Positions 9,134 to 19,400 of a stretch of 47,056 nucleotides of DNA are shown here, in pieces. This DNA comes from JBEBXQ01 sp040391535 (GTDB taxonomy: Bacteria > Bacteroidota > Bacteroidia > Cytophagales > Spirosomataceae), in NCBI GenBank assembly GCA_040391535.1, contig JBEBXQ010000020.1:1-47056 (forward strand), written 5' to 3'. The notes under the pieces were generated by a model that made no database searches, was not told the origin of the DNA, and worked only from the letters and a program-made list of their open reading frames with translations. Position 1 is the stretch's first letter. Each line of letters starts with the position of its first letter. Made by a program: the position numbers and the translations under genes.

Positions 9134-9694
9134 ATGGAAGATATAGAATTATATATCGAAGACGCAAAAGAGACCATGGAAGGTGCCATTAAGCACCTGA
9201 ATATTGAATTGGCGAAGATCAGGGCCGGAAAGGCTTCTCCTCAGATGCTGGACGGTATTCAGATTGAATATTACGGGAGCATGTCACCTTTGAGTAATGT
9301 GGCTTCAGTAAATACACCTGATGCCCGTACCATTGCCATTAAACCCTTTGAGAAGAAAATTATCAATGACATTGAGAAGGCCATCCGGAACAGCAATCTC
9401 GGATTTTCACCTTCCAATGACGGTGATCTGATCCGTATTTCCGTTCCTCCTCTTACTGAAGAAAGAAGGAAGGATCTGGTAAAACGTGCTAAAACTGAGG
9501 TTGAAACCGCCAAAGTAAATGTCCGTAACATACGTCAGGATGCCAACAACTCCATTCGTAAACTGGCTAAAGAAGGAGTGTCTGAAGATGAGGTAAAAAG
9601 AGGTGAAGAAAAAGTGCAGAAAGTAACGGACAGTTTTATCGCTAAAATAGAACAGATACTCGCGGCTAAAGAAAAAGATATTCTGGAAATCTGA
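9134..9694 (+). CDS. frr: ribosome recycling factor
   Basis: RRF, with EF-G, splits the post-termination ribosome complex. The 186-residue length is standard. Family blocks are LAKIRAGKASPQMLDGI, the hinge/beta domain with NTPDARTIAIKPFE, and the helix VPPLTEERRKDLVKRAK with VRNIRQDANNSIRK. It is the second gene of the pyrH-frr operon, closed by the hairpin at 9716-9746. Confidence 0.98.
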   Translation: MEDIELYIEDAKETMEGAIKHLNIELAKIRAGKASPQMLDGIQIEYYGSMSPLSNVASVNTPDARTIAIKPFEKKIINDIEKAIRNSNLGFSPSNDGDLIRISVPPLTEERRKDLVKRAKTEVETAKVNVRNIRQDANNSIRKLAKEGVSEDEVKRGEEKVQKVTDSFIAKIEQILAAKEKDILEI

Positions 9695-9715
9695 TCTTTT
9701 ATATTGTTATTGACC

Positions 9716-9746
9716 AAAGGCCGGTTTCCTGAAGATTCCGGCTTTT
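9716..9746. terminator. terminator after frr, probably bidirectional
   Basis: GCCGG at 9720-9724 pairs with CCGGC at 9738-9742, followed by TTTT. On the other strand the flanking AAAG gives a short U-run, so it may also serve the convergent DJ-1/PfpI gene that ends at 9748. Confidence 0.7.
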
Positions 9747-9747
9747 G

Positions 9748-10428
9748 TTATTTTTCAAACAACTCTTCCAATACTTTTTTTGCCACTTTTCTGGCTGAGG
9801 CAGGGTTTTGTCCGGTAATGAGCCTTTCATCCATTTCAATATATTCTACAAATGGTAACAACGCTTTGGTATAATGGGCACCCTGCTCTTTGAGCTTTTC
9901 CTCAAGATAAAAAGGTAATTCTTTGGTTAAATTGTGTAAGCGGTCTTCCATGGCAGAAGAGGCTGTCAGATACTTATCTCTGATGAGCAATTCTCCATCC
10001 GATAACGCAAGATCAAGCAGAGCGGCAACGCCGTGACCCACGGCACTGACCGTTCCGTTACGTTCATATATTTTTTGAGTGACTGTCTGGATGGCCGGGT
10101 GGCCCGGAAAGTCAAATAAAGCTCCGTATCCGCCACAAAAATAGATCAGACGATAGGGGAAAGGATCTGTTTCTGTCAGAGAGCCCGAATGCCGGAGTTT
10201 CATTCTGAACTCCGCATTTTCATAATAACTATTCAGCAAAGGGTCTTTCAGGTCGATGCTTCGCTCATCAACAGGGATTTCTCCGCCGGCCGGACTGACA
10301 ATGTCTGCGATAATACGTTTTTTTTGTATCTCGTCATAAAAATTGACCAGATCAGGAAACCAGATACCGGTTTGTTCCTGATTGATCGGATCTGTTGCCA
10401 GATTTGTACAAACGATCAGTGCCTGCAT
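9748..10428 (-). CDS. DJ-1/PfpI-family protein (Hsp31-like) lacking the nucleophilic cysteine
   Basis: A 226-residue protein with the Hsp31-like class I glutamine-amidotransferase fold: IVSPAGGEIPVD, the DPLLNSYYEN segment, YFCGGYGALFDFPGHPAIQ and a C-terminal LITGQNPASARKVAK. In the canonical nucleophile elbow (AVCHG) Cys is the active residue of glyoxalase III/deglycase enzymes. Here the elbow reads AVGHG; the codon is GGT, one base from TGT. His next to it is kept. The protein therefore probably lacks hydrolase activity and may be a binding or chaperone paralogue, unless another residue replaces the Cys. It is a single gene, convergent with frr. Confidence 0.85.
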   Translation of the reverse strand: MQALIVCTNLATDPINQEQTGIWFPDLVNFYDEIQKKRIIADIVSPAGGEIPVDERSIDLKDPLLNSYYENAEFRMKLRHSGSLTETDPFPYRLIYFCGGYGALFDFPGHPAIQTVTQKIYERNGTVSAVGHGVAALLDLALSDGELLIRDKYLTASSAMEDRLHNLTKELPFYLEEKLKEQGAHYTKALLPFVEYIEMDERLITGQNPASARKVAKKVLEELFEK

Positions 10429-10666
10429 AGTATGAGTTCTGGATGAAGAAAATGCCCGGATGGGTGTTGAGGAGCCCGCCGGACAGATCAGTTTGGAATA
10501 ACACTCATTGCAATTTTAACTTAAAATTGCTTAATAAAGTGTATGATATAAGATAAATTATGGATTAAAAATGAATTTGACCGGAACAACGTATTTACAT
10601 TTGTTTATATTGGGCCTGATCAGACTGTTTCTGATTTTTTCATATTGAATTTTTAACAGGAAAAAA

Positions 10667-12268
10667 GTGCATAATAATTATTATTTTCTGAGGCAACTGG
10701 CTCCGGTACTTGATAAAAAACTGGTTGGAAAGTATCTCATTGAAGCATTCAGCCAGGAAAAGGATGAACTTATTCTGGTGCTGGATGATCACACCGGTGA
10801 TGATTTTCTGGATCCTTTTTTTATCAGAATGTCCATGAGGCCTGAATTTGCCTGTTTGTTTTTTCCTGACAGATTTGAGCGTGCGCGTAAAAATTCAGTG
10901 AATTTATTTCCGGATGCTGTAGGGAAACGCGTTAAGAAAGTCTTTGTTTTTGAGAATGAGCGGGCGCTGGGCTTTGCATTTGAAAATGATTGTACTTTTG
11001 TTTTTAAACCGTTCGGCAACCGCTCCAACGGCTTGTTATTCGACAGGAACGGCCACATAAAGGATATTTTTCAGAGACGTCTGAAATCAGATTATGATTT
11101 GCTGCTGGATCAGCTTTCAAGACCTATCCGGCAGGATTACGAAGCTTTTGAACAGGCAGGGTTTCAATGGGAGCCGCTTTTCCCGACTTTTGGGAAAATT
11201 GTGAAAAAATATCTGAAAGAGCAGTTGGAAGGTATAACTGAGCCCGGCACTATATGGGCACAAGTCGAGGATGTGCTTCATCAGCTGAATGCAGGGGAAT
11301 TTTACCTGTCGGTTCAGGATTACGAGCTCTGTCTGAGCCTGATCAGGCTGGAGGCATCAGATAAGAAACTGACGGACCCTATCGAAGCTCTTAATGCTTT
11401 TTATACAGGTATTTCCAGGGTCAGCTATCTGGAGAAAGAAAAGGCAGAGGCCATCAGGTTTATCCGGAAAACAATGGACAAGACACAAAATTACCTTTCT
11501 CATAGCTACAACCGTCTTGAATTACTTTTGAACGGATCGAGAAATGAGGAAATCGGAAATATCATCATGGCTAACCTGCACCAGATTCAGGAACATGCCA
11601 CCGAAGCAACGCTTTTTGATTTTTACCGTGATCAGGAGATTGTGATTAAGCTGAAAAAGGGAGTTACACCGCAAAAAGTGGCGGAATCTTATTACAGGAA
11701 AGGAAAGAATGAGCAGATTGAAATCAGTACACTGGAGCAGAATATAGTAAGAAGGGAAGAAGAACTCAAAGCTTGTGCGGCACACCAGGAAGCAGTGGAG
11801 AAGATGGAAAGAGTGAAGGACCTCAGAGATTACCTCAGACAAAACGGGTTGTCAGGGCAGTCAAAAACACCTGACCCTGTTGACTTGTTTACTACTTTTG
11901 AGATCAACGGTTTCACCGTGCTGGTCGGGAAAAATGCAAAAAACAATGATTTGCTGACGAAGCAATATGCCCGGAAGGATGATTTGTGGTTACACGCGCG
12001 TGATGTCAGCGGATCTCATGTGGTGATCCGGCACCAGGCAGGAAAGAAAATACCAGCAGGTGTTATTGAAAAAGCTGCTGAAATGGCGGCGTGGTATTCC
12101 AAACGGAGAACTGATTCCTTGTGTCCGGTCATCGTAACACCGAAGAAATATGTAAGAAAGGCTAAAGGGTTACCCGAAGGATCTGTACTTATTGAGAGAG
12201 AGGAGGTGATTATGGTAAAGCCTTCACCTCCTGCCCGTCAGACGGATATAACTGCTCAGGAAGGATAG
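10667..12268 (+). CDS. rqcH: RqcH/NFACT-family ribosome quality control protein
   Basis: A 533-residue protein starting at GTG 10667, 4 nt after an aggaaaaa stretch. The C-terminal NFACT-R domain is unmistakable: YARKDDLWLHARDVSGSHVV and the following VIVTPKKYVRKAKGLPEGSV. The N-terminal third resembles NFACT-N (GNRSNGLLFDRNGHI), and the centre is a coiled-coil region (residues about 270-390). RqcH homologues bind obstructed 50S subunits and add C-terminal alanine tails to stalled chains, or act as adhesin-like FbpA. The tRNA-binding DR motif of NFACT-N appears as ER (ENERAL) in my by-eye alignment. It is shorter than Bacillus RqcH (about 570), as I recall for Bacteroidota homologues. Confidence 0.85.
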   Translation: MHNNYYFLRQLAPVLDKKLVGKYLIEAFSQEKDELILVLDDHTGDDFLDPFFIRMSMRPEFACLFFPDRFERARKNSVNLFPDAVGKRVKKVFVFENERALGFAFENDCTFVFKPFGNRSNGLLFDRNGHIKDIFQRRLKSDYDLLLDQLSRPIRQDYEAFEQAGFQWEPLFPTFGKIVKKYLKEQLEGITEPGTIWAQVEDVLHQLNAGEFYLSVQDYELCLSLIRLEASDKKLTDPIEALNAFYTGISRVSYLEKEKAEAIRFIRKTMDKTQNYLSHSYNRLELLLNGSRNEEIGNIIMANLHQIQEHATEATLFDFYRDQEIVIKLKKGVTPQKVAESYYRKGKNEQIEISTLEQNIVRREEELKACAAHQEAVEKMERVKDLRDYLRQNGLSGQSKTPDPVDLFTTFEINGFTVLVGKNAKNNDLLTKQYARKDDLWLHARDVSGSHVVIRHQAGKKIPAGVIEKAAEMAAWYSKRRTDSLCPVIVTPKKYVRKAKGLPEGSVLIEREEVIMVKPSPPARQTDITAQEG

Positions 12269-12280
12269 CTAACCTTCCTG
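12257..12280. repeat. near-perfect 24-bp palindrome spanning two convergent stop codons
   Basis: The palindrome covers the last codons and stops of rqcH and of the convergent ABC permease. The arms match at 11 of 12 positions with no spacer. As a result both proteins end in the same residues, QEG. It could form a hairpin in either transcript but lacks a T-run, so a terminator role is uncertain. Confidence 0.6.
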
Positions 12281-14821
12281 GCGTAGAATTTCGAGTGGTG
12301 ATCTGTTCAGGATGCTTCTTGTATTGACAACTCCGATCAGCACTGTAAGCGCGGGGATAATAACCAGTAATAAAATCAGTGGTACAAAATCGGGTTGAAA
12401 TGCTGTTTTAAAACTGAATGTAATAATCGCCCAGCCGGCACCTAAAGCCAGCAGGATACCTACCAGAGCGGCGATCAGCCCTAAAAACAGATATTCAACC
12501 ATGGTAATAAACAGTACCTGACGCCGGGTGGCACCAAGTGTCCTTAAAAGAACGCTTTCTTTGATCCGCTGGTATTTGCTGATCAGAACGGAAGAGATCA
12601 GTACAATAAATCCGGTCAGAATACTGAAGCCTGCCATAAAACGAATAGCGGTTCCTACTTTCTCCGTAATCGTTGAGACTACATTCATCACCAGCCCGAG
12701 GTCTACTATAGAAATATTCGGAAAAGCCTTTACCACTTTTTGCTGAAAAGCCGCAGATTGAGCTTCGGACTCAACTTTGGTAAGTATAACATGAAATTTA
12801 GGAGCATTTTCGAGCAGACCATTCGGAAAAATAACAACGAAATTGGTTTGCATGCTTCCCCAGTTAACTTCTCTCAGACTGGCAACGACCGTTTCCATTT
12901 TTCGCCCCTGTACATTGAAAACCAATGTGTCTCCCAGTTTCCATTCATTTCTCTCAGCAAAACCCTTTTCCACAGATACCGGAGGGAGCCCGTTACCGGT
13001 CTGATAATTCCCGACCCATTTTCCGTCAGTAATTTTTTCAGCATCACTTAACGAATCCCGGTAAGTAACACGGTATTCTCTGCTGAACATATTGCGTATC
13101 CTTCTCTGCGATGTGCTGTCGGTCAGCAGGCTTTGAAAAGTAAGCTGATTATGTTGTTCAAGCCTGATATTGATGATAGGTACAGTTTGGATAACCGGCA
13201 TACTCTCCAGAACGGCAAGTTGTTGTAAAGAATCAAGCTGTGGTGTTTGTATGTCAAATAATACCATATTGGGGCGGTCTCCCGCAGTGCTCAGGCTGAT
13301 GCTGTTCAGGAGTTGGGTTCTTACAGTGATGAGCAATCCCAGCAAAGTAGTGGACAAGCCTATGGCGATGATCAGAATGACGGTCTGGTTCTGTGGTCTG
13401 TAAAGGTTTGCCAGTCCTTGCCTGGTCAGGTATTGCCAGTGAAAAGGAAAGTATCTTTTTATCAGCCGCATCAGAAGGGTTGCTACGGCCCACAATACTA
13501 CGAATATGACAATGACAGCCGCAGTAAAAGCGAGTGCTGTTATCCCGTTTTTCAGTTGCAGCCAGGCATAAAAGAAAATAAACAGAGAAATTAATCCGTA
13601 AACCAGTAGCGTGATTAATCTGCCTGATTGATGATCAGGTGGCGAGAAAGAATGGGAGATGACATGCAGAGGTGCGATTTTCCGGATAGAAAGCAGGGGT
13701 AAAAGACCGAATAACACAGCCACTACAGTACCGGTTAACAATCCGTTGATGACAGCCAGATAGGAAAGGCTGGTTGTAATGGTAACAGGCACCAGATCTT
13801 TGAGAATAACCGGCAACAGTTGCTGCAGCGCCATAGCGGTAATGACACCGATAGCCGAACCAATGAATCCTATTCCGGCAATTTGTATCAGATAAATCAG
13901 GAATGCCTGATTTCCAGTTGCACCCAGACAACGCAGTACGGCAATAGAAGTAAATTTTTCCTTAATATACAATTGTACAGAACTGGCTACTCCTATACAT
14001 CCCAGCAGTAAAGCGACAAAACCAACCAGTGACATAAAGCGGGTAAGGTCATCAAAAAAACGGCCTGTGTCTTTTTTCTGGGTTTCAACCGTTCTGAGCC
14101 TCATACTTGCCGCTTCCATTACAGGTTCAATTTTTTCTGTAACAGAGGTTGTTTGCTCCTGTGTTTCAAACTGAAAGTAATAATGATAATTAATCCGGCT
14201 GCCTTTTTGCTGTAAGCCAGTTGCTTCAAAATATTCCTTTCCTATATACACTACCGGTGCCACAGAGGCTGTGATGCCCGACTGACCCGGGGCACCTGTT
14301 AATTTCCCTGCGATTTTAAAAGTAAGTTCACCGACTTTTACAGAATCTCCGGGTTGGGCATCATACTGAATCAGCAGTGTCTGATCAACCAGTGCCAGCC
14401 GGTCACCGCTTCTGAATTCCCTTGCAGCATCTACCGGAATCGTCTCCAGTTGTCCGTAAAACGGAAAGTCTCCTTCGAGAGCACGAACCTGCACCAGCCG
14501 GGTTCCGCTGTTCTTAGGGAAAAGCACCATGGAGGCACATGAAAGCTCACTGGCTTTTTTCCCGGGCAGAGAATCAATTAACTGAAGAACAGAAGCCTCA
14601 GGCTCTCTTCCGTTTGAAATTTCAAGATCTGCTCCCAGAAGTGCAGCGGCCTGTTCGTTGATATTGGTTCCGATATTGTCATTCAGGGAGTTAATAGCAA
14701 CCAGTCCGCTGATACCCAATACAATAGAAACAGTAAAAAGGGTGAGACGGCCAAGATTACGACGACAATCCCGCCATGCCATGCGGGCGGCCCATTGCCA
14801 GATATAGCCTGTATTATTCAT
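12269..14821 (-). CDS. ABC transporter permease, YbbP/FtsX family
   Basis: An 850-residue inner-membrane protein from ATG 14821; the frame is open upstream, but that part overlaps the ATPase gene and lacks a membrane segment. There is one N-terminal membrane helix (LTLFTVSIVLGISGLVAINS), a large periplasmic domain (about 60-290), a block of membrane helices, a second periplasmic domain and a final FtsX block of three helices (about 740-840, with SVLLRTLGATRRQVLF). This double-FtsX layout fits the YbbP family that pairs with YbbA-type ATPases. Substrates are uncertain (lipids, lipoproteins or peptides). The start overlaps the ATPase stop by 8 nt. It is convergent with rqcH, with no bases between stop codons. 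Confidence 0.9.
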   Translation of the reverse strand: MNNTGYIWQWAARMAWRDCRRNLGRLTLFTVSIVLGISGLVAINSLNDNIGTNINEQAAALLGADLEISNGREPEASVLQLIDSLPGKKASELSCASMVLFPKNSGTRLVQVRALEGDFPFYGQLETIPVDAAREFRSGDRLALVDQTLLIQYDAQPGDSVKVGELTFKIAGKLTGAPGQSGITASVAPVVYIGKEYFEATGLQQKGSRINYHYYFQFETQEQTTSVTEKIEPVMEAASMRLRTVETQKKDTGRFFDDLTRFMSLVGFVALLLGCIGVASSVQLYIKEKFTSIAVLRCLGATGNQAFLIYLIQIAGIGFIGSAIGVITAMALQQLLPVILKDLVPVTITTSLSYLAVINGLLTGTVVAVLFGLLPLLSIRKIAPLHVISHSFSPPDHQSGRLITLLVYGLISLFIFFYAWLQLKNGITALAFTAAVIVIFVVLWAVATLLMRLIKRYFPFHWQYLTRQGLANLYRPQNQTVILIIAIGLSTTLLGLLITVRTQLLNSISLSTAGDRPNMVLFDIQTPQLDSLQQLAVLESMPVIQTVPIINIRLEQHNQLTFQSLLTDSTSQRRIRNMFSREYRVTYRDSLSDAEKITDGKWVGNYQTGNGLPPVSVEKGFAERNEWKLGDTLVFNVQGRKMETVVASLREVNWGSMQTNFVVIFPNGLLENAPKFHVILTKVESEAQSAAFQQKVVKAFPNISIVDLGLVMNVVSTITEKVGTAIRFMAGFSILTGFIVLISSVLISKYQRIKESVLLRTLGATRRQVLFITMVEYLFLGLIAALVGILLALGAGWAIITFSFKTAFQPDFVPLILLLVIIPALTVLIGVVNTRSILNRSPLEILRQEG

Positions 14822-15506
14822 GGTGATGAACCGGTAAATCTGAAGTAATCTGTCCACCTTTGATCTGAATAATGCGCTGGCATCTTCGGGCCAGATCCAG
14901 ATCATGCGTGACCATGACCAGTGTAGTGCCCGATTCTTTATTTAATTCAAATAACAGGTTAACGATTTTTTCACTTGTTTCCGCATCAAGGTTGCCGGTA
15001 GGTTCATCAGCAAACAAAATGGAAGGTTTATTGGCAAAAGCCCTGGCAATCGACACTCTTTGCTGCTCACCTCCGCTCAGTTGTACCGGATAATGGTCAA
15101 GCCGGTCTTTTAATCCCACTTTTTCCAATAAATCAACGGCCGTATTCCTGGCGTTTTTTTGTCTGTTAAGTTCCAGAGGAACCATCACGTTTTCGAGTGC
15201 AGTGAGGGTAGGGATTAACTGGAAATTCTGAAATATAAACCCGGTATTCGCATTTCTGAGCTGAGCAAGCTGGTCCTCGGATTGTGTTTTAAGGTCAGTA
15301 CCGTTAAGAATAATTTTTCCTGAAGTCACCTGATCAAGCCCTGCACATAAACCCAATAAGGTTGTTTTACCGCTTCCGGAGGGTCCCACGATTGCATTTG
15401 CTGTTCCCGGTTCTATTTTTAAGTTAATATCTTTCAGAATATGAAGTACCCTTTCGCTTGTAGTAAAAATTTTCTCTACAGCCTCTAATTTAAGTATATA
15501 AGTCAT
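14814..15506 (-). CDS. ABC transporter ATP-binding protein, YbbA/LolD type
   Basis: A 230-residue ATPase with Walker A GPSGSGKTT (41-49), signature LSGGEQQRVSIARA (143-156), Walker B ILFADEPTGNLD (164-175) and the H-loop VMVTHD. The short length and EPTGNLD place it in the MacB/LolD/YbbA class, which powers FtsX-type permeases rather than conventional importers. It is the first gene of the two-gene operon with the 850-residue permease, overlapping it by 8 nt. The divergent neighbour is a TesA-like esterase; in E. coli ybbA-ybbP also lies divergently next to tesA, which supports the YbbAP assignment. Confidence 0.93.
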   Translation of the reverse strand: MTYILKLEAVEKIFTTSERVLHILKDINLKIEPGTANAIVGPSGSGKTTLLGLCAGLDQVTSGKIILNGTDLKTQSEDQLAQLRNANTGFIFQNFQLIPTLTALENVMVPLELNRQKNARNTAVDLLEKVGLKDRLDHYPVQLSGGEQQRVSIARAFANKPSILFADEPTGNLDAETSEKIVNLLFELNKESGTTLVMVTHDLDLARRCQRIIQIKGGQITSDLPVHHHE

Positions 15507-15693
15507 TATGATGAGGAATTTCCGACTATGATAATTTTAGTTGTGTTTATTATTTATTGATAAAGCTAGTTATTTACGAGAAGTTTTTTTTGATTTACAC
15601 TATTAGATTATTTTACAGTGAACTTTTGTTGTAAAATAAATTCAACAATATTTATAGTACATATTTAAAAGATGCTTTTAATTTAATACGGCG

Positions 15694-16380
15694 ATGATGA
15701 GGATCAACAGAATAATAATTTGCTTTACTGCCGGTTATTTGCTGGCTTGCGGAGGCGGAAAATCCGATCAGCAGGCCGTTCAGGAAACTGAGCAAAAAAC
15801 AGAACATCATAAAGATATAACAAAAGCCAGAAAAAGGATATTATTTTTTGGCAACAGTCTTACGGCAGGTTATGGAATCGATCTCTCAGAGGCATTTAGT
15901 ACACTTATTCAGCAAAAAGTTGATTCAGCCGGCCTTGCATACGAATGCTATAATGCAGGTGTAAGCGGGGAAACGACCGCTTCGGGCAACTCAAGGATTG
16001 ACTGGCTCCTGGAAGATCCGGTCGATGTATTTATACTCGAACTGGGCGGCAATGACGGATTAAGAGGAATTCCGGTGGAAGAAACAAGAAAAAACCTGAA
16101 ATCAATCATTGATAAAGTTGCAGCCCGGTACCCCGAAGCAATCATTGTCCTGGCAGGTATGCAGATCCCCCCGAATATGGGGCCGGAATACAGCCGTCAG
16201 TTCAGCTCTGTTTATTCAGATCTGGCTGCTTCGGATAAACGTATCCATCTTATCCCTTTTATTCTTGAGGGAGTAGGTGGAGTTCCTGAGCTTAATCTGC
16301 CGGATGGTATCCACCCGACTCCGGAAGGACATGTAATCGTTGCCAATACGATCTGGGAAAACATCAGAGAATTGCTTTAA
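15694..16380 (+). CDS. GDSL/SGNH arylesterase lipoprotein (TesA-like)
   Basis: A 228-residue lipoprotein (lipobox LLAC, Cys19). SGNH blocks: I FFGNSLTAGYG with Ser55, II NAGVSGETT (Gly), III ELGGNDG with Asn120, V DGIHPTPEGH with Asp204 and His207. It matches the multifunctional thioesterase/arylesterase TesA subgroup. It probably hydrolyses acyl esters or acyl thioesters in the periplasm. It is divergent from the YbbAP-like ABC exporter, the same pairing as tesA-ybbA in E. coli. The 187-nt AT-rich gap between the starts presumably holds both promoters, but no exact consensus was found. Confidence 0.92.
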   Translation: MMRINRIIICFTAGYLLACGGGKSDQQAVQETEQKTEHHKDITKARKRILFFGNSLTAGYGIDLSEAFSTLIQQKVDSAGLAYECYNAGVSGETTASGNSRIDWLLEDPVDVFILELGGNDGLRGIPVEETRKNLKSIIDKVAARYPEAIIVLAGMQIPPNMGPEYSRQFSSVYSDLAASDKRIHLIPFILEGVGGVPELNLPDGIHPTPEGHVIVANTIWENIRELL

Positions 16381-16445
16381 ATAATACACACTTTCTTAAA
16401 GGATTGATACGCATTCTATATTAACCAGTACAAAATTCCACTAGT

Positions 16446-19400
16446 ATGAATCGAAAACTACTCTACACTGGCATTCTGGTTGCCATGACAGGATTGGTGA
16501 TTCTTGTGACAAAATCTCGCATAGAAGCTCTGGGAACACCGTTCAATGCATTCAAAGCAGCTCAGCTGAGCATTACTGAGCATGAGGTATTTCAGCAGGC
16601 TGAAACTGACACGATTCCGGTAAGTGCCGTCAGAGACGATGGCATAACCAGAGGTCCGAGGCCTCCTGTGGATTTCCTTTCTATTCCTGATTCTCTTCTG
16701 GAAAAAGGACATTTGCTGGTAAAATTCCATGAAGCTGCCGAACCCTTTTTGGATGCGGTAAAGCCGGGTAACCTGCTTACAGGCATTCGCGACTTTGATG
16801 CATTGAATAAAAAATGGGGTGTGAAGGCCATTATATGTGATTATGATACCATTCTCTACAAAAAGGAATTTGCGGCAAGACACCGTAAATGGGGATTGCA
16901 TCTGTGGTATCAGATCGATTTCCCTGAAGGGACAGACATTAAGCAAGCCATGCTGGCATACAGGGAATTAAGTCAGTGGATAGACATCGCTGAACCTGAA
17001 ATTAAAATTGCCGGAAATTATATTATACCTGCAGAAACAGGCGCTGTGGTTACAGAACCGGTCTCATTTAATGATCCGATGTATAGCAGTCAATGGAATT
17101 ATCATAATATCGGGCAATCCGGAGGCCAGCAGGACGCCGATATTGATCTGCCGGAAGCATGGGCTTACGAAACCGGCAAAAAGAACGTGATTGTTGCCAT
17201 TCTTGACTCAGGGGTTGACACCACTCATACAGATCTGCGCGCTAACATGTGGGTAGGGCAAAATGGTGAAAAGTTCGGATATAATTTTTACAGCACTACA
17301 CCGGTGATTAACGCAGGAAACCATGGTACGCATGTGGCAGGAATTATTGGTGCGGTAAATGATAACAATGACCGTATCAGTGGTATTGCCGGTGGAAATG
17401 GATCTGAAGGGTCAGGTGTAATGCTGATGAGCTGCCAGGTCAGTAATCCCAATGGTTCCAGTTTCTCTTCAAGAGCCATAAAAAGGGCTTTTATATGGAG
17501 TGCTGACCGTGGTGCTGCCATTGCTCAGAACAGCTGGGGAACGTTACCTCCCAACACGTATAATACAGAGGCGATGGAAGGAATTGATTATTTTATTGAG
17601 AACGGAGGTGGAAATGTACTGGATAAAGGGATTGTTATTTTTTCTGCAGGTAATTCAAACCTGAACGCGAAAATTTTTCCGGCAGCTTATGAGCGTGTTA
17701 CTGCAGTTGCGGCGACGAGCCATACCGACGCACGGGCAAGTTATTCTTCGTATGGCTCATGGGTTGATATTTCCGCACCTGGTGGTGAAGGATCTGCGTC
17801 GGGGAGAATCCTGAGTACTTATCCGATGGCTGTCAATAACGGCACCGGTTATTTAAACGGAACAAGTATGGCCAGTCCGCATGTGAGTGGTGTGGCAGCT
17901 TTGATTGTAAGCAGGGCACAGGGTAAGCTGAGCAGTGATGATGTCAGGTCTGTACTGCTGCATGAATCAGATAATCATTATTCCCAGAATCCTTCCTTTA
18001 CGGGCCTGTTGGGTAAAGGAAGGCTGAATGCACATAATGCGCTGGTCAGAACTGAAGCCATCATGCAGATGCCGGAAATCAGCGGCATTGAAAATTTTTC
18101 AGCGCAGTTTCTTAGCTGTAACAGTGTGCAGCTAAGCTGGTCTAATCCTGAAGGTGCTCAGGTGGTGATTGCGAAAAGTACCGAATACAAAGGGTTGATC
18201 GGATATCCTGCTCAGGCCTATGCGGCTGGCGATCCGGTTGCCGGCGGAGGAGAGGTGATTTATGTAGGGAACGGTACGGGTTTCAGTTTTGATGTTACTG
18301 AATTCTTCAGTTATGTGGGTTTTAAGATATGGCGGTATCAGAACGGTCAGTACAGTAAAGGTTCATTTGCGTTGGTAAGTGAAGTATATCCGTGCAGCCC
18401 GGCGGTTTTATATGTAAAGCAAGGCGGTTCTGGCGATGGTTCTTCCTGGACCTCTGCAAGTGGTGATTTACAGAAGATGATTGACATTGCCGCTCCGGGA
18501 AGTGCGGTATATGTGGCAAAAGGAACTTATAAACCTGCTTATATAGGTGGAGATATCGATCATCCCGCAGTGGCTGACCGGAATAATTTCTTTTTGCTGA
18601 GTAAAAGAGTACGGCTTCTGGGAGGTTTTCCGGACAACAATAATAATGCAGGACTGAATGACCGGAATCCTGAAGCGTATCCGACGATACTCAGTGGCGA
18701 TTTTAATGGTAATGATGATGTGAATATTCCGTCTACATTTGCTGAAAACAGCTATCATGTATTGGCTACAGTGGATACAAGGGAACCGGCTGCTATCAGT
18801 CTGATCGATGGATTTACCATAAGCGGCGGAAACGCGAACGGTACTGGCGGAATTTCGGTAAGGGGAATCCCGATTACCAACAACCTGGGAGGAGGGTGGT
18901 TCAATGCTGGCGGGGTATTTAACGTTGCCAATCTCAAAATCCTGAATAATACAGCAGGAAACGGCGGTGGATGGTATAATCTGAGCGGCAGTTGCTATTT
19001 GACAAATGTTGAGATAAAGGACAATAAAGCAGTGAACGGGGGCGGATGGTATAACGTAGCGAGTAACCCCGTTTTGTATAAATGTGTTATTGAAGGGAAT
19101 ACTGCTACCGGCGGGGCAGGAGAAGGTGGCGGATGGTATAATTATAATGATTCTCCGTCTGTTTTCAATAGTAAGGTTATTAATAACTCCGGAATAAGAG
19201 GAGGAGGAATTTATTGCCGGACGGGCTATCCTTTGGTTTTTGGTTCATTGCTGGCAGGCAATAACGCAACTGTTGAGGGAGGCGCGTTATATCAGTACAG
19301 TGGTATTTTAACTTTTCAGAATCTTACCATTGCTGACAACAGTGCGGCTCAGAACGGAGGTGGAATCTATAGCCGGGGAATTGCAAACAGCCTTACCATC

